NCBI GenBank assembly: GCA_945905915.1 | Contig: CAMDQL010000025.1 | Span: forward strand, 1 to 20,816 | DNA length: 20,816 bases | Origin: Flavobacterium psychrophilum | GTDB lineage: Bacteria; Bacteroidota; Bacteroidia; Flavobacteriales; Flavobacteriaceae | Direction of reading: 5' to 3' | Position numbers and translations under genes: made by a program | Part shown: positions 1-6,751 of the stretch, in pieces | Layout of the letters: every line of letters starts with the position of its first letter | How positions within the stretch are numbered: the stretch's first letter is position 1 | The notes under the pieces: model-generated | Database searches by the model: none | Seen by the model: the letters and a program-made list of their open reading frames with translations, nothing else | What the model was told of the DNA's origin: nothing

Positions 1-245
1 TAACACCCGTCCATCGAAAGGTGAGGACCAGTGCAACAGAAAGTATGTACAGATAATGCTGTAGTGAAACCAGGTAAACTCTATGCGGTGAAATGTCAAG
101 TATATCAGCAGTTTCTGAGTAATCAGAATAAGGGCGACTCGTCCGATGTTGAAGGGTAGGCAGCTTGAGTCATGTAGTAATGCATGATCTAGATAAATGA
201 TAAGGCTTCAATTTATTGGAGACAGAATCCGGCTTACAGGTCTGC
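1..245 (+). ncRNA. rnpB: RNase P RNA, class A, 3' portion
   Basis: This is the catalytic RNA of ribonuclease P, which trims the 5' leader from pre-tRNAs. The start of the gene lies outside the window. What is visible is the conserved core after the specificity domain: GTGCAACAGAAAG near 31, GTAGTGAAACCAGGTAAACTC near 61-81, the AAGGGCGACTCGTCCGATG stretch near 130-149, and the 3' signature AGATAAATGATAAG then GACAGAATCCGGCTTACAGG at 221-240. The closing bases GGTCTGC would be the 3' strand of helix P1. They run directly into a T-tract at 246-253. The order and wording of these blocks match bacterial type A RNase P RNA as I know it. The downstream neighbour, rsmD, is convergent. Confidence 0.93.
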
Positions 246-253
246 TTTTTTTT
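238..253 (+). terminator. rnpB 3' end T-tract
   Basis: Eight consecutive T residues (246-253) follow the last GC-rich bases of the RNase P RNA. The terminal P1 helix of the RNA would act as the terminator stem; its 5' strand is outside the window, so the full stem cannot be checked here. Confidence 0.6.
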
Positions 254-261
254 AATAGAGA

Positions 262-843
262 TTAACCTTCGTCCTCTTCGTCTTCAAAATCCACTTCTTC
301 GTCGCTTTCAAATTCATAAAAGGAAAAAACAGAACCACCATAATTTTTTGAGAACGAAAAATTAGTAATGTGTTCTAATTTGGTGTGTTTTGAATGTTCA
401 ACAATCAACATTCCATCTTCATCTAAAAGTTCGTTTTCAAAAATCAATTGAATAATTTTTTCAAATTTTTCCTGACTTAAATCATAAGGAGGATCGGCAA
501 AAATTATATCATATGTAGCTTTATTTCTTTCTAGAAAAGAAAAAACATCACTTTTAACTGTAGAAATATCTAAATCTAATTCAGAAGTAGTTTTTTTTAT
601 GAAATTAATGCAACCTAAATCAGCATCAACACTGGTAATAGGACCGGCGCCTCGCGAAGCAAATTCATAACTTATATTACCAGTTCCGGCAAATAAATCT
701 AAAACTTTTAAGCCATGAAAATTAAAATGATTATTTAAAATATTGAATAACGATTCTTTACACATATCGGTTGTAGGTCGAACTGGTAAGTTTTTTGGAG
801 CAACTAATCGACGACCTTTGTGTTTTCCTGAAATAATTCTCAT
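262..843 (-). CDS. rsmD: 16S rRNA (guanine(966)-N(2))-methyltransferase RsmD
   Basis: SAM-dependent enzyme that methylates N2 of G966 in 16S rRNA during 30S assembly. The 193-residue protein has the RsmD N-terminus (MRIISGKHKGRRL, then RPTTD..KESLFNIL at 22-35). The SAM-binding motif I is DLFAGTG (49-55), and the catalytic N-methyltransferase motif DPPY is at 117-120. Length fits the family (about 180-200 residues). The start overlaps the stop of the upstream DUF3822 gene by 4 bases, so the two are probably translated from one message. The last 15 or so residues are a strongly acidic tail (SDEEVDFEDEEDEG) beyond the conserved fold, which is unusual for RsmD. It is convergent with rnpB. Confidence 0.93.
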   Translation of the reverse strand: MRIISGKHKGRRLVAPKNLPVRPTTDMCKESLFNILNNHFNFHGLKVLDLFAGTGNISYEFASRGAGPITSVDADLGCINFIKKTTSELDLDISTVKSDVFSFLERNKATYDIIFADPPYDLSQEKFEKIIQLIFENELLDEDGMLIVEHSKHTKLEHITNFSFSKNYGGSVFSFYEFESDEEVDFEDEEDEG

Positions 844-1652
844 GAATGATATAGTATAAAGTTTTTTCGAATTTCAGCTTCTGAAACATCAAAACCTTCA
901 GAAAGATGTGCTGCTTTATACAACAAACAATTTCTGATGTATTTATAAGTAATTTTGAATAATTCGTCACTTTCTATACAATTACCTAACAATTGAATGT
1001 TAATGGTTTCTGGGTTTAATTGTAATTGTTCGCAAGTAAATAATAGGTAATAAATAAAGTCCTCAGGGGTTGCATACTGAAATGAGTTGTATAATAGCAG
1101 TTCTTGATTTTTTACAACAATCATTTCAAAATGCTCTTTTTGAATGTGCACAAATACTTGCTTTTCCTCTACATTTTTAGAAATTTCGATAATTTTTTTT
1201 ACCAAAACAGAGTTACTATTTTTATAATCAAAACTTTCAAATTGATCCAATAAGAAATTATTAATATTCATGAATGGAACGTACACATTGTTGATTTCGA
1301 AAGGAGCAATAGCATCAAAAGCAAAGAAATCGGTTTCAAAAACTTTGGTGTTGTATTGTAAATAACTTGCTAAAAATGAGGCGTCAAAAAGCGATGTTGG
1401 AACAAATGCATTTAAATTATTATTGTGTAAAACAACTACTTCATCATAAGAATTTGTAAGGATTGAAAAATCTACAAATGCACGCCAGAGTTGCTCTTCG
1501 ATTACTTTGTTTTTTTCAAAAAGTATTTCTTGTGTATGAATCACTTTATGCGTAATTAAATCTATAACACAAAAAGATAATTCATTCAATGAAACTTGAA
1601 GAACTAATTTTTTATACGTTTTTTGAGTGATGTCAACAGATGAAACTACCAT
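840..1652 (-). CDS. DUF3822 family protein
   Basis: A 270-residue protein of unknown function that I recognise as the DUF3822 type found in Bacteroidetes, nearly always directly upstream of rsmD as here. It has no signal peptide and no obvious membrane segment. The N-terminus (KKLVLQVSLNELSFCVIDL) and the following alternation of beta-like and helical stretches recall actin-like/ASKHA folds, but I see no clear phosphate-binding motif, so that is only an impression. Its stop overlaps the rsmD start (ATGA-type, 4 bases). A TAGCTTTG promoter element lies about 45 bases upstream of the start. Function is unknown; a supporting role in rRNA modification is suggested only by the conserved pairing. 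Confidence 0.8.
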   Translation of the reverse strand: MVVSSVDITQKTYKKLVLQVSLNELSFCVIDLITHKVIHTQEILFEKNKVIEEQLWRAFVDFSILTNSYDEVVVLHNNNLNAFVPTSLFDASFLASYLQYNTKVFETDFFAFDAIAPFEINNVYVPFMNINNFLLDQFESFDYKNSNSVLVKKIIEISKNVEEKQVFVHIQKEHFEMIVVKNQELLLYNSFQYATPEDFIYYLLFTCEQLQLNPETINIQLLGNCIESDELFKITYKYIRNCLLYKAAHLSEGFDVSEAEIRKNFILYHS

Positions 1653-1697
1653 ATTTTCCTAACCTTATTTATAAACAATAGGGGTTAATACTATTGG

Positions 1698-1705
1698 CAA
1701 AGCTA
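1698..1705 (-). promoter_or_regulatory. -7 promoter element for DUF3822-rsmD
   Basis: On the minus strand this reads TAGCTTTG, matching the Bacteroidetes -7 consensus TAnnTTTG. It lies 46 bases upstream of the DUF3822 start. No well-placed -33 TTG was found, so support is partial. Confidence 0.4.
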
Positions 1706-1749
1706 CAATTTTTTTCCAATCATATCTCTTTTCTTTCAAAAATCAACAC

Positions 1750-1757
1750 TATATTTG
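1750..1757 (+). promoter_or_regulatory. -7 promoter element for the RecD-like helicase gene
   Basis: TATATTTG matches TAnnTTTG and lies 26 bases upstream of the ATG at 1784. It is back to back with the minus-strand element at 1698-1705, so the 131-base gap probably holds divergent promoters. No clear -33 TTG is present. Confidence 0.4.
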
Positions 1758-1783
1758 ATAATTAATTAAAGCCCTTTCTGTAA

Positions 1784-3211
1784 ATGATTACTTCATCGTT
1801 GTTTTATAAGTTACTGCATCAAAATTTTTTGTTTCAGCCTACCGTAAAACAAAATTTGTTTTTTCAAAAAATAGCCGATTTTCTTATCGCTACCTCAAAC
1901 GATGAAATTTTCGTATTAAAAGGATATGCAGGTACTGGAAAAACAACGATAATTTCAACGGTAATCAATCATTTGGAAGCTATAAATATGAAATGTGTTT
2001 TGTTAGCACCAACAGGTCGAGCGGCAAAAGTTATTAGCAATTATTCAGGTAAACCAGCTTATACAATTCATAAACGCATTTATTTTCCTAAAAAATCTAA
2101 ATCGGGCGGGGTGAGTTTTACGCTTCAGCAAAATAAATTTAAGGATACTATTTTTATTGTAGATGAGTCTTCAATGATATCCGACACTTCGCAAGATTCA
2201 AAATTATATGAAAATAGGTCGCTTTTAGATGATTTGTTTTTTTATGTAGAAACTGGTAAAAACTGCAAACTATTACTTGTTGGAGATACCGCTCAGTTGC
2301 CACCGGTTAACATGACAATTAGTCCAGCTTTAGATATCAATACACTTTCCCTTCATTATCAAAAGAATGTGCAGCATATTGAACTGGATGAAGTCATGCG
2401 TCAAGCTGAAACTTCAGGAATTTTATATAATGCAACTCAATTACGAGAATTATTAGATTCTCATTTTATTGATACCTTTCAATTTAACTTAAATGGTTTT
2501 AAAGATATTGTTCGATTGCAAGATGGATATGATATTCAAGACGCTATTCAGGGAGCCTATGATAATTATGGATTAGAAGATACTGTTTTTATTGTTCGTT
2601 CAAATAAAAGAGCCAATCAATATAATCAGCAAATACGCACTTCAATCTTATCCAAAGAAAACGAACTTTCAACTGGAGATTATTTAATGGTGGTAAAAAA
2701 CAATTATTTTTGGTTGAAAGAAGAGTCTGAGGCCGGATTTATTGCTAATGGTGATATTATTGAAATTTTAGAAATAAGAAAAATTCAGGAATTATACGGA
2801 TTCAAATTTGCCACCGTAAAAATCAGAATGGTTGATTATCCTAATCAAGCGCCTTTTGACACGATTTTGATGTTGGATACCATAACTAGCGAATCGCCTT
2901 CGTTAACTTATGAGCAGTCTAATCAATTGTATCAAGAAGTATTATTAGATTATGAAGATGAACGACAACAATATAAAAAACTTCAAAAAGTAAAGGAAAA
3001 CGAATATTTTAATGCTTTACAAGTTAAGTTTTCATACGCAATTACCTGTCACAAATCGCAAGGTGGTCAATGGAAAACAGTCTTTGTTGAACAACCTTAT
3101 TTACCTGATGGAATTGATGTAGATTATGTAAGATGGTTGTATACTGCAATTACTCGTGCTCAAGAAAAGTTATATTTAATCGGATTTAAAGACGAATATT
3201 TTAAAAATTAA
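1784..3211 (+). CDS. RecD-like ATP-dependent helicase / AAA family ATPase
   Basis: Superfamily 1 helicase related to the RecD/exonuclease V alpha subunit, expected to act on DNA in the cytoplasm. In 475 residues it carries Walker A GYAGTGKTT (47-55), motif Ia LLAPTGRAA (72-80), Walker B VDESSM (125-130), motif III GDTAQLPP (166-173), the UvrD/RecD C-terminal motif CHKSQGGQW (422-430) and motif VI YTAITRAQEKLYLIG (453-467). It lacks the long N-terminal domain of true RecD and stands alone without recB/recC, so it is the compact stand-alone form common in Flavobacteria rather than part of RecBCD. The start at 1784 follows a promoter-like TATATTTG, and the N-terminus (LLHQNFLFQPTVKQ) looks like the family beginning. 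The kdsB gene follows after 26 bases. Confidence 0.88.
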   Translation: MITSSLFYKLLHQNFLFQPTVKQNLFFQKIADFLIATSNDEIFVLKGYAGTGKTTIISTVINHLEAINMKCVLLAPTGRAAKVISNYSGKPAYTIHKRIYFPKKSKSGGVSFTLQQNKFKDTIFIVDESSMISDTSQDSKLYENRSLLDDLFFYVETGKNCKLLLVGDTAQLPPVNMTISPALDINTLSLHYQKNVQHIELDEVMRQAETSGILYNATQLRELLDSHFIDTFQFNLNGFKDIVRLQDGYDIQDAIQGAYDNYGLEDTVFIVRSNKRANQYNQQIRTSILSKENELSTGDYLMVVKNNYFWLKEESEAGFIANGDIIEILEIRKIQELYGFKFATVKIRMVDYPNQAPFDTILMLDTITSESPSLTYEQSNQLYQEVLLDYEDERQQYKKLQKVKENEYFNALQVKFSYAITCHKSQGGQWKTVFVEQPYLPDGIDVDYVRWLYTAITRAQEKLYLIGFKDEYFKN

Positions 3212-3219
3212 TACTTTTG
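3212..3219 (+). promoter_or_regulatory. -7 promoter element for kdsB
   Basis: TACTTTTG (TAnnTTTG) starts directly after the helicase stop codon and 19 bases before the kdsB ATG. It suggests that kdsB has its own promoter rather than depending only on read-through. No -33 TTG at the right spacing. Confidence 0.35.
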
Positions 3220-3237
3220 TAAAAATAAAATTAAAAA

Positions 3238-3963
3238 ATGAAAATAATAGCTGTAATTCCCGCTCGCTATGCTTCTACACGATTTCCTGCAAAGTTAATG
3301 CAAGATTTAGGAGGCAAAACCGTTATTCGCAGAACCTATGAAGCGGCGGTAAGTACAAATTTATTTGACGATGTTTTTGTGGTTACCGATTCAGATTTAA
3401 TTTATAACGAAATTATTTCGCATCACGGAAAAGCTATTATGAGTATCAAAGAGCATGAAAGTGGTAGCGACCGAATTGCTGAAGCTGTTGAAAACATTGA
3501 TGCAGACCTTATTATTAACGTGCAAGGCGACGAACCATTTATCAATAAAACGCCTTTAGAACAAATTATTGAGGTATTTGAAAACGATACTGAAAAGAAA
3601 ATTGATTTGGCTTCTTTAATGTTTAAAATCAAAGATAAAGTAGAAATTGAAAACCCGAATAACGTAAAAGTAATTACAGATCAAGAAGGGTTTGCCTTGT
3701 ATTTCTCACGTTCCGTAATACCGTTTCCTCGTGAGGAAAATGTGGGTATGCGATATATGAAGCATATTGGCATTTATGCCTTTAGAAAACAAGCGTTATT
3801 GGATTTTGCTAAATTACCGATGCTTTCGCTTGAAGCCTCAGAAAAACTCGAGCAATTGCGTTATTTGGAATACGGAAAACGCATTAAAATGATAGAAACA
3901 TCACACGCAAGTATAGGCATTGATACACCAGAAGATCTAGAAAAAGCGAGACTTTTAGTATAA
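3238..3963 (+). CDS. kdsB: 3-deoxy-manno-octulosonate cytidylyltransferase (CMP-Kdo synthetase)
   Basis: Activates Kdo with CTP to give CMP-Kdo, the donor for the inner core sugar of lipopolysaccharide; a cytoplasmic enzyme. The 241-residue length is typical. The N-terminal nucleotide-binding signature [12 protein letters not shown] (8-19) is complete. NVQGDEP (94-100) is the conserved metal/sugar-binding block, [10 protein letters not shown] is at 156-165, and HIGIYAFR (176-183) and [15 protein letters not shown] (197-211) are family hallmarks, followed by GIDTPEDLE (227-235). No defect is visible. The downstream 287 bases contain a long palindrome and no gene until the secreted protein at 4251. 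Confidence 0.96.
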   Translation: MKIIAVIPARYASTRFPAKLMQDLGGKTVIRRTYEAAVSTNLFDDVFVVTDSDLIYNEIISHHGKAIMSIKEHESGSDRIAEAVENIDADLIINVQGDEPFINKTPLEQIIEVFENDTEKKIDLASLMFKIKDKVEIENPNNVKVITDQEGFALYFSRSVIPFPREENVGMRYMKHIGIYAFRKQALLDFAKLPMLSLEASEKLEQLRYLEYGKRIKMIETSHASIGIDTPEDLEKARLLV

Positions 3964-3990
3964 TATCCCGCCAGTTTCAAAAAAATTTCA

Positions 3991-4046
3991 ACACAGATTA
4001 CACTAATTACCACGAATTAATTTGTGAAAATTTGTGAAATTTGTGT
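3991..4046 (+). repeat. 28-bp imperfect palindrome downstream of kdsB
   Basis: Two 28-base arms (3991-4018 and 4019-4046) meet without a spacer. In plus-strand RNA, pairing gives 22 Watson-Crick pairs, two G-U wobbles and four mismatches. Each arm is itself built of three units of the type ACACnnATT / AATTTGTGA. The wobbles fit an RNA from the kdsB side. It lacks the T-tract of a standard terminator. Similar 'acacagatt...tttgtgt' stretches are, as I recall, scattered between genes in flavobacterial genomes, so this may be a copy of a dispersed repeat. Confidence 0.6.
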
Positions 4047-4250
4047 AAAATGAATTAAGTTTTTTAACACTGCAGACTTTTAGTCTACTAACCAATTGTA
4101 AGGAATTCAACTCCGTTGTGGTTCAGTTACTATTATAAAAATTAATTTAGCAATGAAACGTCAATTCGAGTGATTTTTAAGTAGTTTACGAATTTAAAAA
4201 TTTATCAAGAAGTGACATAATGGTCGCAAAAATATAATATAGTTCAAAAC

Positions 4251-4991
4251 ATGAAAAAAACACTAATACTATTTTCGATACTCTTTTATTCATTTAATTT
4301 AAATGCTCAAACTGGTATTGGTACTACTACGCCTCATCCATCTGCAAAATTAGAGGTGAGCGCCACGAATAAAGGATTTTTGCCTCCTCGTGTTACCTTA
4401 ACAAGCACCACCGATATTACGACCATACCAAATCCTGCAATAGCATTATTGGTATATAATACAGGTAGTAATGTTAGTCTTTCGGCGGGATATTATTATT
4501 GGAGTGGTACCGTTTGGGAAAGCATAGGTAAAACGGGGTCTTTATTAGCATCTAATACGGTAACAATTTCTGCCACAACAACCGCACCTATATCAGGTAC
4601 AAGAACAATAGATAAAACTTTTGCTGTTGACAACGGAGCAACTAAAACGATTACTTTGCAGTTAAGCTATGAGGGGTTGGGAGCAGGCAGCGGCGATTAT
4701 CTTATTTCGTTACCAGCAGGAATTACGTTTAATACAAATGCAGGTTACAATCCAATCTATACAGGCATTGCGTGGTCACCTTCTGTTTCGTCTATGGCTC
4801 CCTACATTATTCCTATGCAAGGAGGAATCGTATTTGCTGGTGCGTGGAGTCACTCAGCCTTTGTAGTTCCTTATTCTAGTACGCAATACCGAATATTATT
4901 TGCTTATGGAAGTTCATTCACTTTCTGGAGTAGTGCTTTTTTTGCTTTCAATGTTAATACGGCAATGACCGGCACTTTTGATATTAGGTAA
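4251..4991 (+). CDS. Secreted protein of unknown function, Bacteroidetes 'GIGTTTP' type
   Basis: A 246-residue exported protein. A signal peptide (MKKTLILFSILFYSFNLNA, cleavage before Q20) is followed by the pattern GIGTTTPHPSAKLEV..KGFLPPRVTLTSTTD, a widely seen start of secreted or surface proteins in Bacteroidetes. The rest is Thr/Ser/Gly rich with alternating beta-like strands (LLVYNTGSNVSLSAGYYYWSG), suggesting an all-beta fold. It ends at MTGTFDIR with no recognisable type IX sorting domain and no anchor. Both flanks are long intergenic stretches with similar AGACTTTTRGTCT motifs (4074-4086 and 5019-5031), and the gene stands alone between housekeeping genes. I cannot name a function. 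Confidence 0.75.
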   Translation: MKKTLILFSILFYSFNLNAQTGIGTTTPHPSAKLEVSATNKGFLPPRVTLTSTTDITTIPNPAIALLVYNTGSNVSLSAGYYYWSGTVWESIGKTGSLLASNTVTISATTTAPISGTRTIDKTFAVDNGATKTITLQLSYEGLGAGSGDYLISLPAGITFNTNAGYNPIYTGIAWSPSVSSMAPYIIPMQGGIVFAGAWSHSAFVVPYSSTQYRILFAYGSSFTFWSSAFFAFNVNTAMTGTFDIR

Positions 4992-5080
4992 GTTGTGTTG
5001 TCCGCCTGCTAACTAATATAGACTTTTGGTCTTAGAGCATTTCGATTCATACAAAAGGAGGTATAAAAAACCTAAGCCTT

Positions 5081-5390
5081 TCATTTGCTAAGAATTTCAA
5101 CACCAGTGATTTTTCCATCAAATTTCACTTCTTTATTTAATGTTTCTATAACACTTCCTCCAGCAACTCCTAGAATTAAAATTGATTCAAAATTTCTAAT
5201 TCTTTCATAACCAATATATTTCAACCCTTTTTTTAATGCACGTTGTAAACTACCAAAGGAGTAATTAGTGTTTTTTCGAATCCAATACTAAATAACCATT
5301 ATTCCAAGTAACTTCAAGATTTTTACTTGTTTTTGATGAAGTTTCATATACTTTAATAGGTAAAAAATAACTTAATAAGCGCTTAATCAT
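5081..5390 (-). pseudogene. Broken spermidine-synthase-like / SAM methyltransferase gene (frameshift plus 3' truncation)
   Basis: Reading the minus strand from an ATG at 5390 gives MIKRLLSYFLPIKVYE...LEVTWNNGYLVLDSKK and then a stop. A six-A run (plus-strand T 5271-5276) is one base too long. Removing one A restores SKNTNYSFGSLQRALKKG, followed by ILILGVAGGSVIETL, a SAM-binding GxxGG-type motif, and KITGVEI (the end of strand 2). The frame then ends at TGA (5081-5083), before the rest of the Rossmann fold. As I recall, intact flavobacterial homologues labelled spermidine synthase or class I methyltransferase are about 210-230 residues, so roughly half is missing. The family assignment comes from this N-terminal part only. 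It lies divergent to the acyltransferase gene. Confidence 0.75.
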
Positions 5391-5400
5391 CTAATTTTGT

Positions 5401-5429
5401 TTGTAATCGTAAATATAATTTTATTTTTG
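5401..5429 (+). promoter_or_regulatory. Promoter of the acyltransferase gene
   Basis: TTG (5401-5403), an 18-base spacer and TATTTTTG (5422-5429) match the Bacteroidetes sigma-A promoter. The ATG follows 17 bases after the -7 box, giving a short 5' leader. Confidence 0.6.
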
Positions 5430-5446
5430 TCAAAAATTAGCCACTC

Positions 5447-6010
5447 ATGAAACAAAAACTGTATAAATTTATTTTCTGCACAATTTTTGGATGGAAAGTT
5501 GTTGGAACAGTAGCTCCAGAAGTAAAAAAATGTGTATTTATAGTAGTTCCTCATACGAGTTGGTGGGATTTTTTCTTAGGAATTTTTACTCGAGGAATTC
5601 TCAATATAGAAATTAATTATGTTGCCAAGAAAGAGTTGTTTGTTTTTCCGTTTAATTATTTTTTCACATGGACGGGAGGTAGGCCATTAAATCGTAAAAA
5701 AAATGAAAATAAAGTAGATTCTATCGCTGCAGTATTTTTAAAAAATGAAGTTTTTAGATTAGCTATTGCTCCAGAAGGCACCAGAAAAAAAGTAACCGAA
5801 TGGAAAACAGGCTTTTATTATATTGCTTTAAAAGCTAACGTACCTATTGTTCAAGTAGCTTTTGATTATGGTAGGAAACAAGTTGTTTATAACGAACCCT
5901 ATTATCCAACTGGAAATATAGAAGTTGATATTCCATATTTGGAGCGCTATTTTATTGGTGTTGTAGGAAAAAATCCGGAGTTAAGCTATGTTCCTAAAAA
6001 TAATCAATAA
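5447..6010 (+). CDS. 1-acyl-sn-glycerol-3-phosphate acyltransferase family protein
   Basis: A PlsC-like acyltransferase of 187 residues, expected to move an acyl chain from acyl-CoA or acyl-ACP to a lysophospholipid or related glycerolipid at the inner membrane. Motif I is HTSWWD (36-41; the HX4D catalytic pair H36/D41), motif II is GGRPLNR (77-83), motif III is APEGTRKK (108-115) and motif IV is NVPIVQVAFD (131-140). It is shorter than classical PlsC and has no strong N-terminal transmembrane helix. That matches the small 'glycerol acyltransferase' group of Bacteroidetes, so the exact acceptor is uncertain; aminolipids are an alternative. It ends 2 bases before the convergent stop of the XRE regulator, with no terminator between. 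Confidence 0.87.
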   Translation: MKQKLYKFIFCTIFGWKVVGTVAPEVKKCVFIVVPHTSWWDFFLGIFTRGILNIEINYVAKKELFVFPFNYFFTWTGGRPLNRKKNENKVDSIAAVFLKNEVFRLAIAPEGTRKKVTEWKTGFYYIALKANVPIVQVAFDYGRKQVVYNEPYYPTGNIEVDIPYLERYFIGVVGKNPELSYVPKNNQ

Positions 6011-6012
6011 AA

Positions 6013-6459
6013 TTAAGATTGATAATTTTTAAAACTTCCATCGGTGTAAAAAATAACGATACGTTCAATAGTTTTTGCATCATTATTTGATAAACTAATC
6101 GTTTTCTTTCCTATTTCATTGTTTATAAAAGACTGCTTGCTATTGGTTTGATCTGTTGAGAACAAATCAGGGGTATTTGTTTCGTCAGATGTTACTTCTT
6201 GTTTAGTTGATTGAATGCTAAAATTTTTCTCAGATTTAGGAAATGTGCCTTTACCATTTAAAATCCAATATAAATCTACTTCAGGAAATACTTCAATAAC
6301 TTTTATGATAAAATCCAAACTCGGTTTATTTCGGCCAGAGAGTAGGTGAGATAAACTAGAACGTTGAACATTAATTTTATCAGCAAAAGCGGAAGCCGAT
6401 AAATTGTAATAATCCAATATAATTTCTAAGCGTTTAATAAAATCGTCTATGTTTACCAT
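6013..6459 (-). CDS. XRE-family helix-turn-helix transcriptional regulator
   Basis: A 148-residue DNA-binding protein. Residues about 5-65 form a Cro/C1-type HTH: FIKRLEIILDYYNLSASAFADKINVQRSSLSHLLSGRNKPS, where SASAFADKI and QRSSLSHLLSG are the two HTH helices. It continues into DLYWILNGKGTF, the usual end of this domain in flavobacterial members. The rest (about 75-148) is polar and Ser/Thr/Asn rich and probably flexible, ending IFYTDGSFKNYQS. No ligand domain is recognised. Its promoter carries TTTACATTTGTAAC (6487-6500), nearly identical to two copies in front of the divergent M14 peptidase gene. Autoregulation plus control of the peptidase is a natural hypothesis. Confidence 0.85.
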   Translation of the reverse strand: MVNIDDFIKRLEIILDYYNLSASAFADKINVQRSSLSHLLSGRNKPSLDFIIKVIEVFPEVDLYWILNGKGTFPKSEKNFSIQSTKQEVTSDETNTPDLFSTDQTNSKQSFINNEIGKKTISLSNNDAKTIERIVIFYTDGSFKNYQS

Positions 6460-6486
6460 TGTAATTATTGAAAGAATTAAATATTT

Positions 6487-6521
6487 GTTACAAATGTAAA
6501 TTATTATTTATTAAAATACAA
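6487..6521 (-). promoter_or_regulatory. Promoter of the XRE regulator with overlapping palindromic operator
   Basis: On the minus strand: TTG (6519-6521), a 20-base spacer, then TACATTTG (6491-6498). The -7 box sits inside the palindrome TTTACA-TT-TGTAAC (6487-6500). The start codon is 28 bases downstream. A protein bound to the palindrome would cover the -7 box, an arrangement that fits repression. Confidence 0.6.
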
Positions 6522-6700
6522 TATCAGTAACTAAATTAACTCTTTTTTAATTAAACACTTAGTTTATAAAAGTTATTATAATATATTGATTTTTAAATAA
6601 TTGAATACAAATTATTAATTAATTTGTTTTTGTAAACAAACACTATGTTGAATGATGTAAAGGATGTTTACAAAAGTGAATTAATAAGTAGTTTAAGTTG

Positions 6701-6738
6701 TTTACATTTGTAAATACAAACTTGTTTACATTTGTAAA
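6701..6738 (+). promoter_or_regulatory. Tandem palindromic operators overlapping the M14 peptidase promoter
   Basis: The 14-base palindrome TTTACATTTGTAAA occurs twice, at 6701-6714 and 6725-6738, 24 bases apart centre to centre, a little over two helical turns. Each contains TACATTTG, a match to the -7 element. The second copy (box 6727-6734) is best placed for the ATG at 6752, with TTG from the first copy (6708-6710) as a -33 element at 16 bases. Further half-sites TGTAAAC (6631-6637) and TTTACA (6667-6672) lie upstream. The 292-base gap up to the XRE gene holds no ORF I would support. Confidence 0.6.
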
Positions 6739-6751
6739 TCAAAAAATAAGT

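Noticed and set aside
758..970. 70-codon minus-strand frame across the rsmD/DUF3822 junction
   Set aside because: Overlaps two well-supported genes on the same strand in a different frame, and has no family features.
4669..4866. 65-codon open frame on the plus strand
   Set aside because: It lies wholly inside the secreted protein gene in another frame; the main frame has a signal peptide and a family pattern.
6698..6751. 18-codon N-terminal extension of the cytoplasmic M14 peptidase
   Set aside because: The extension is the translated tandem operator/promoter repeat; a start upstream of the -7 box would not be transcribed.
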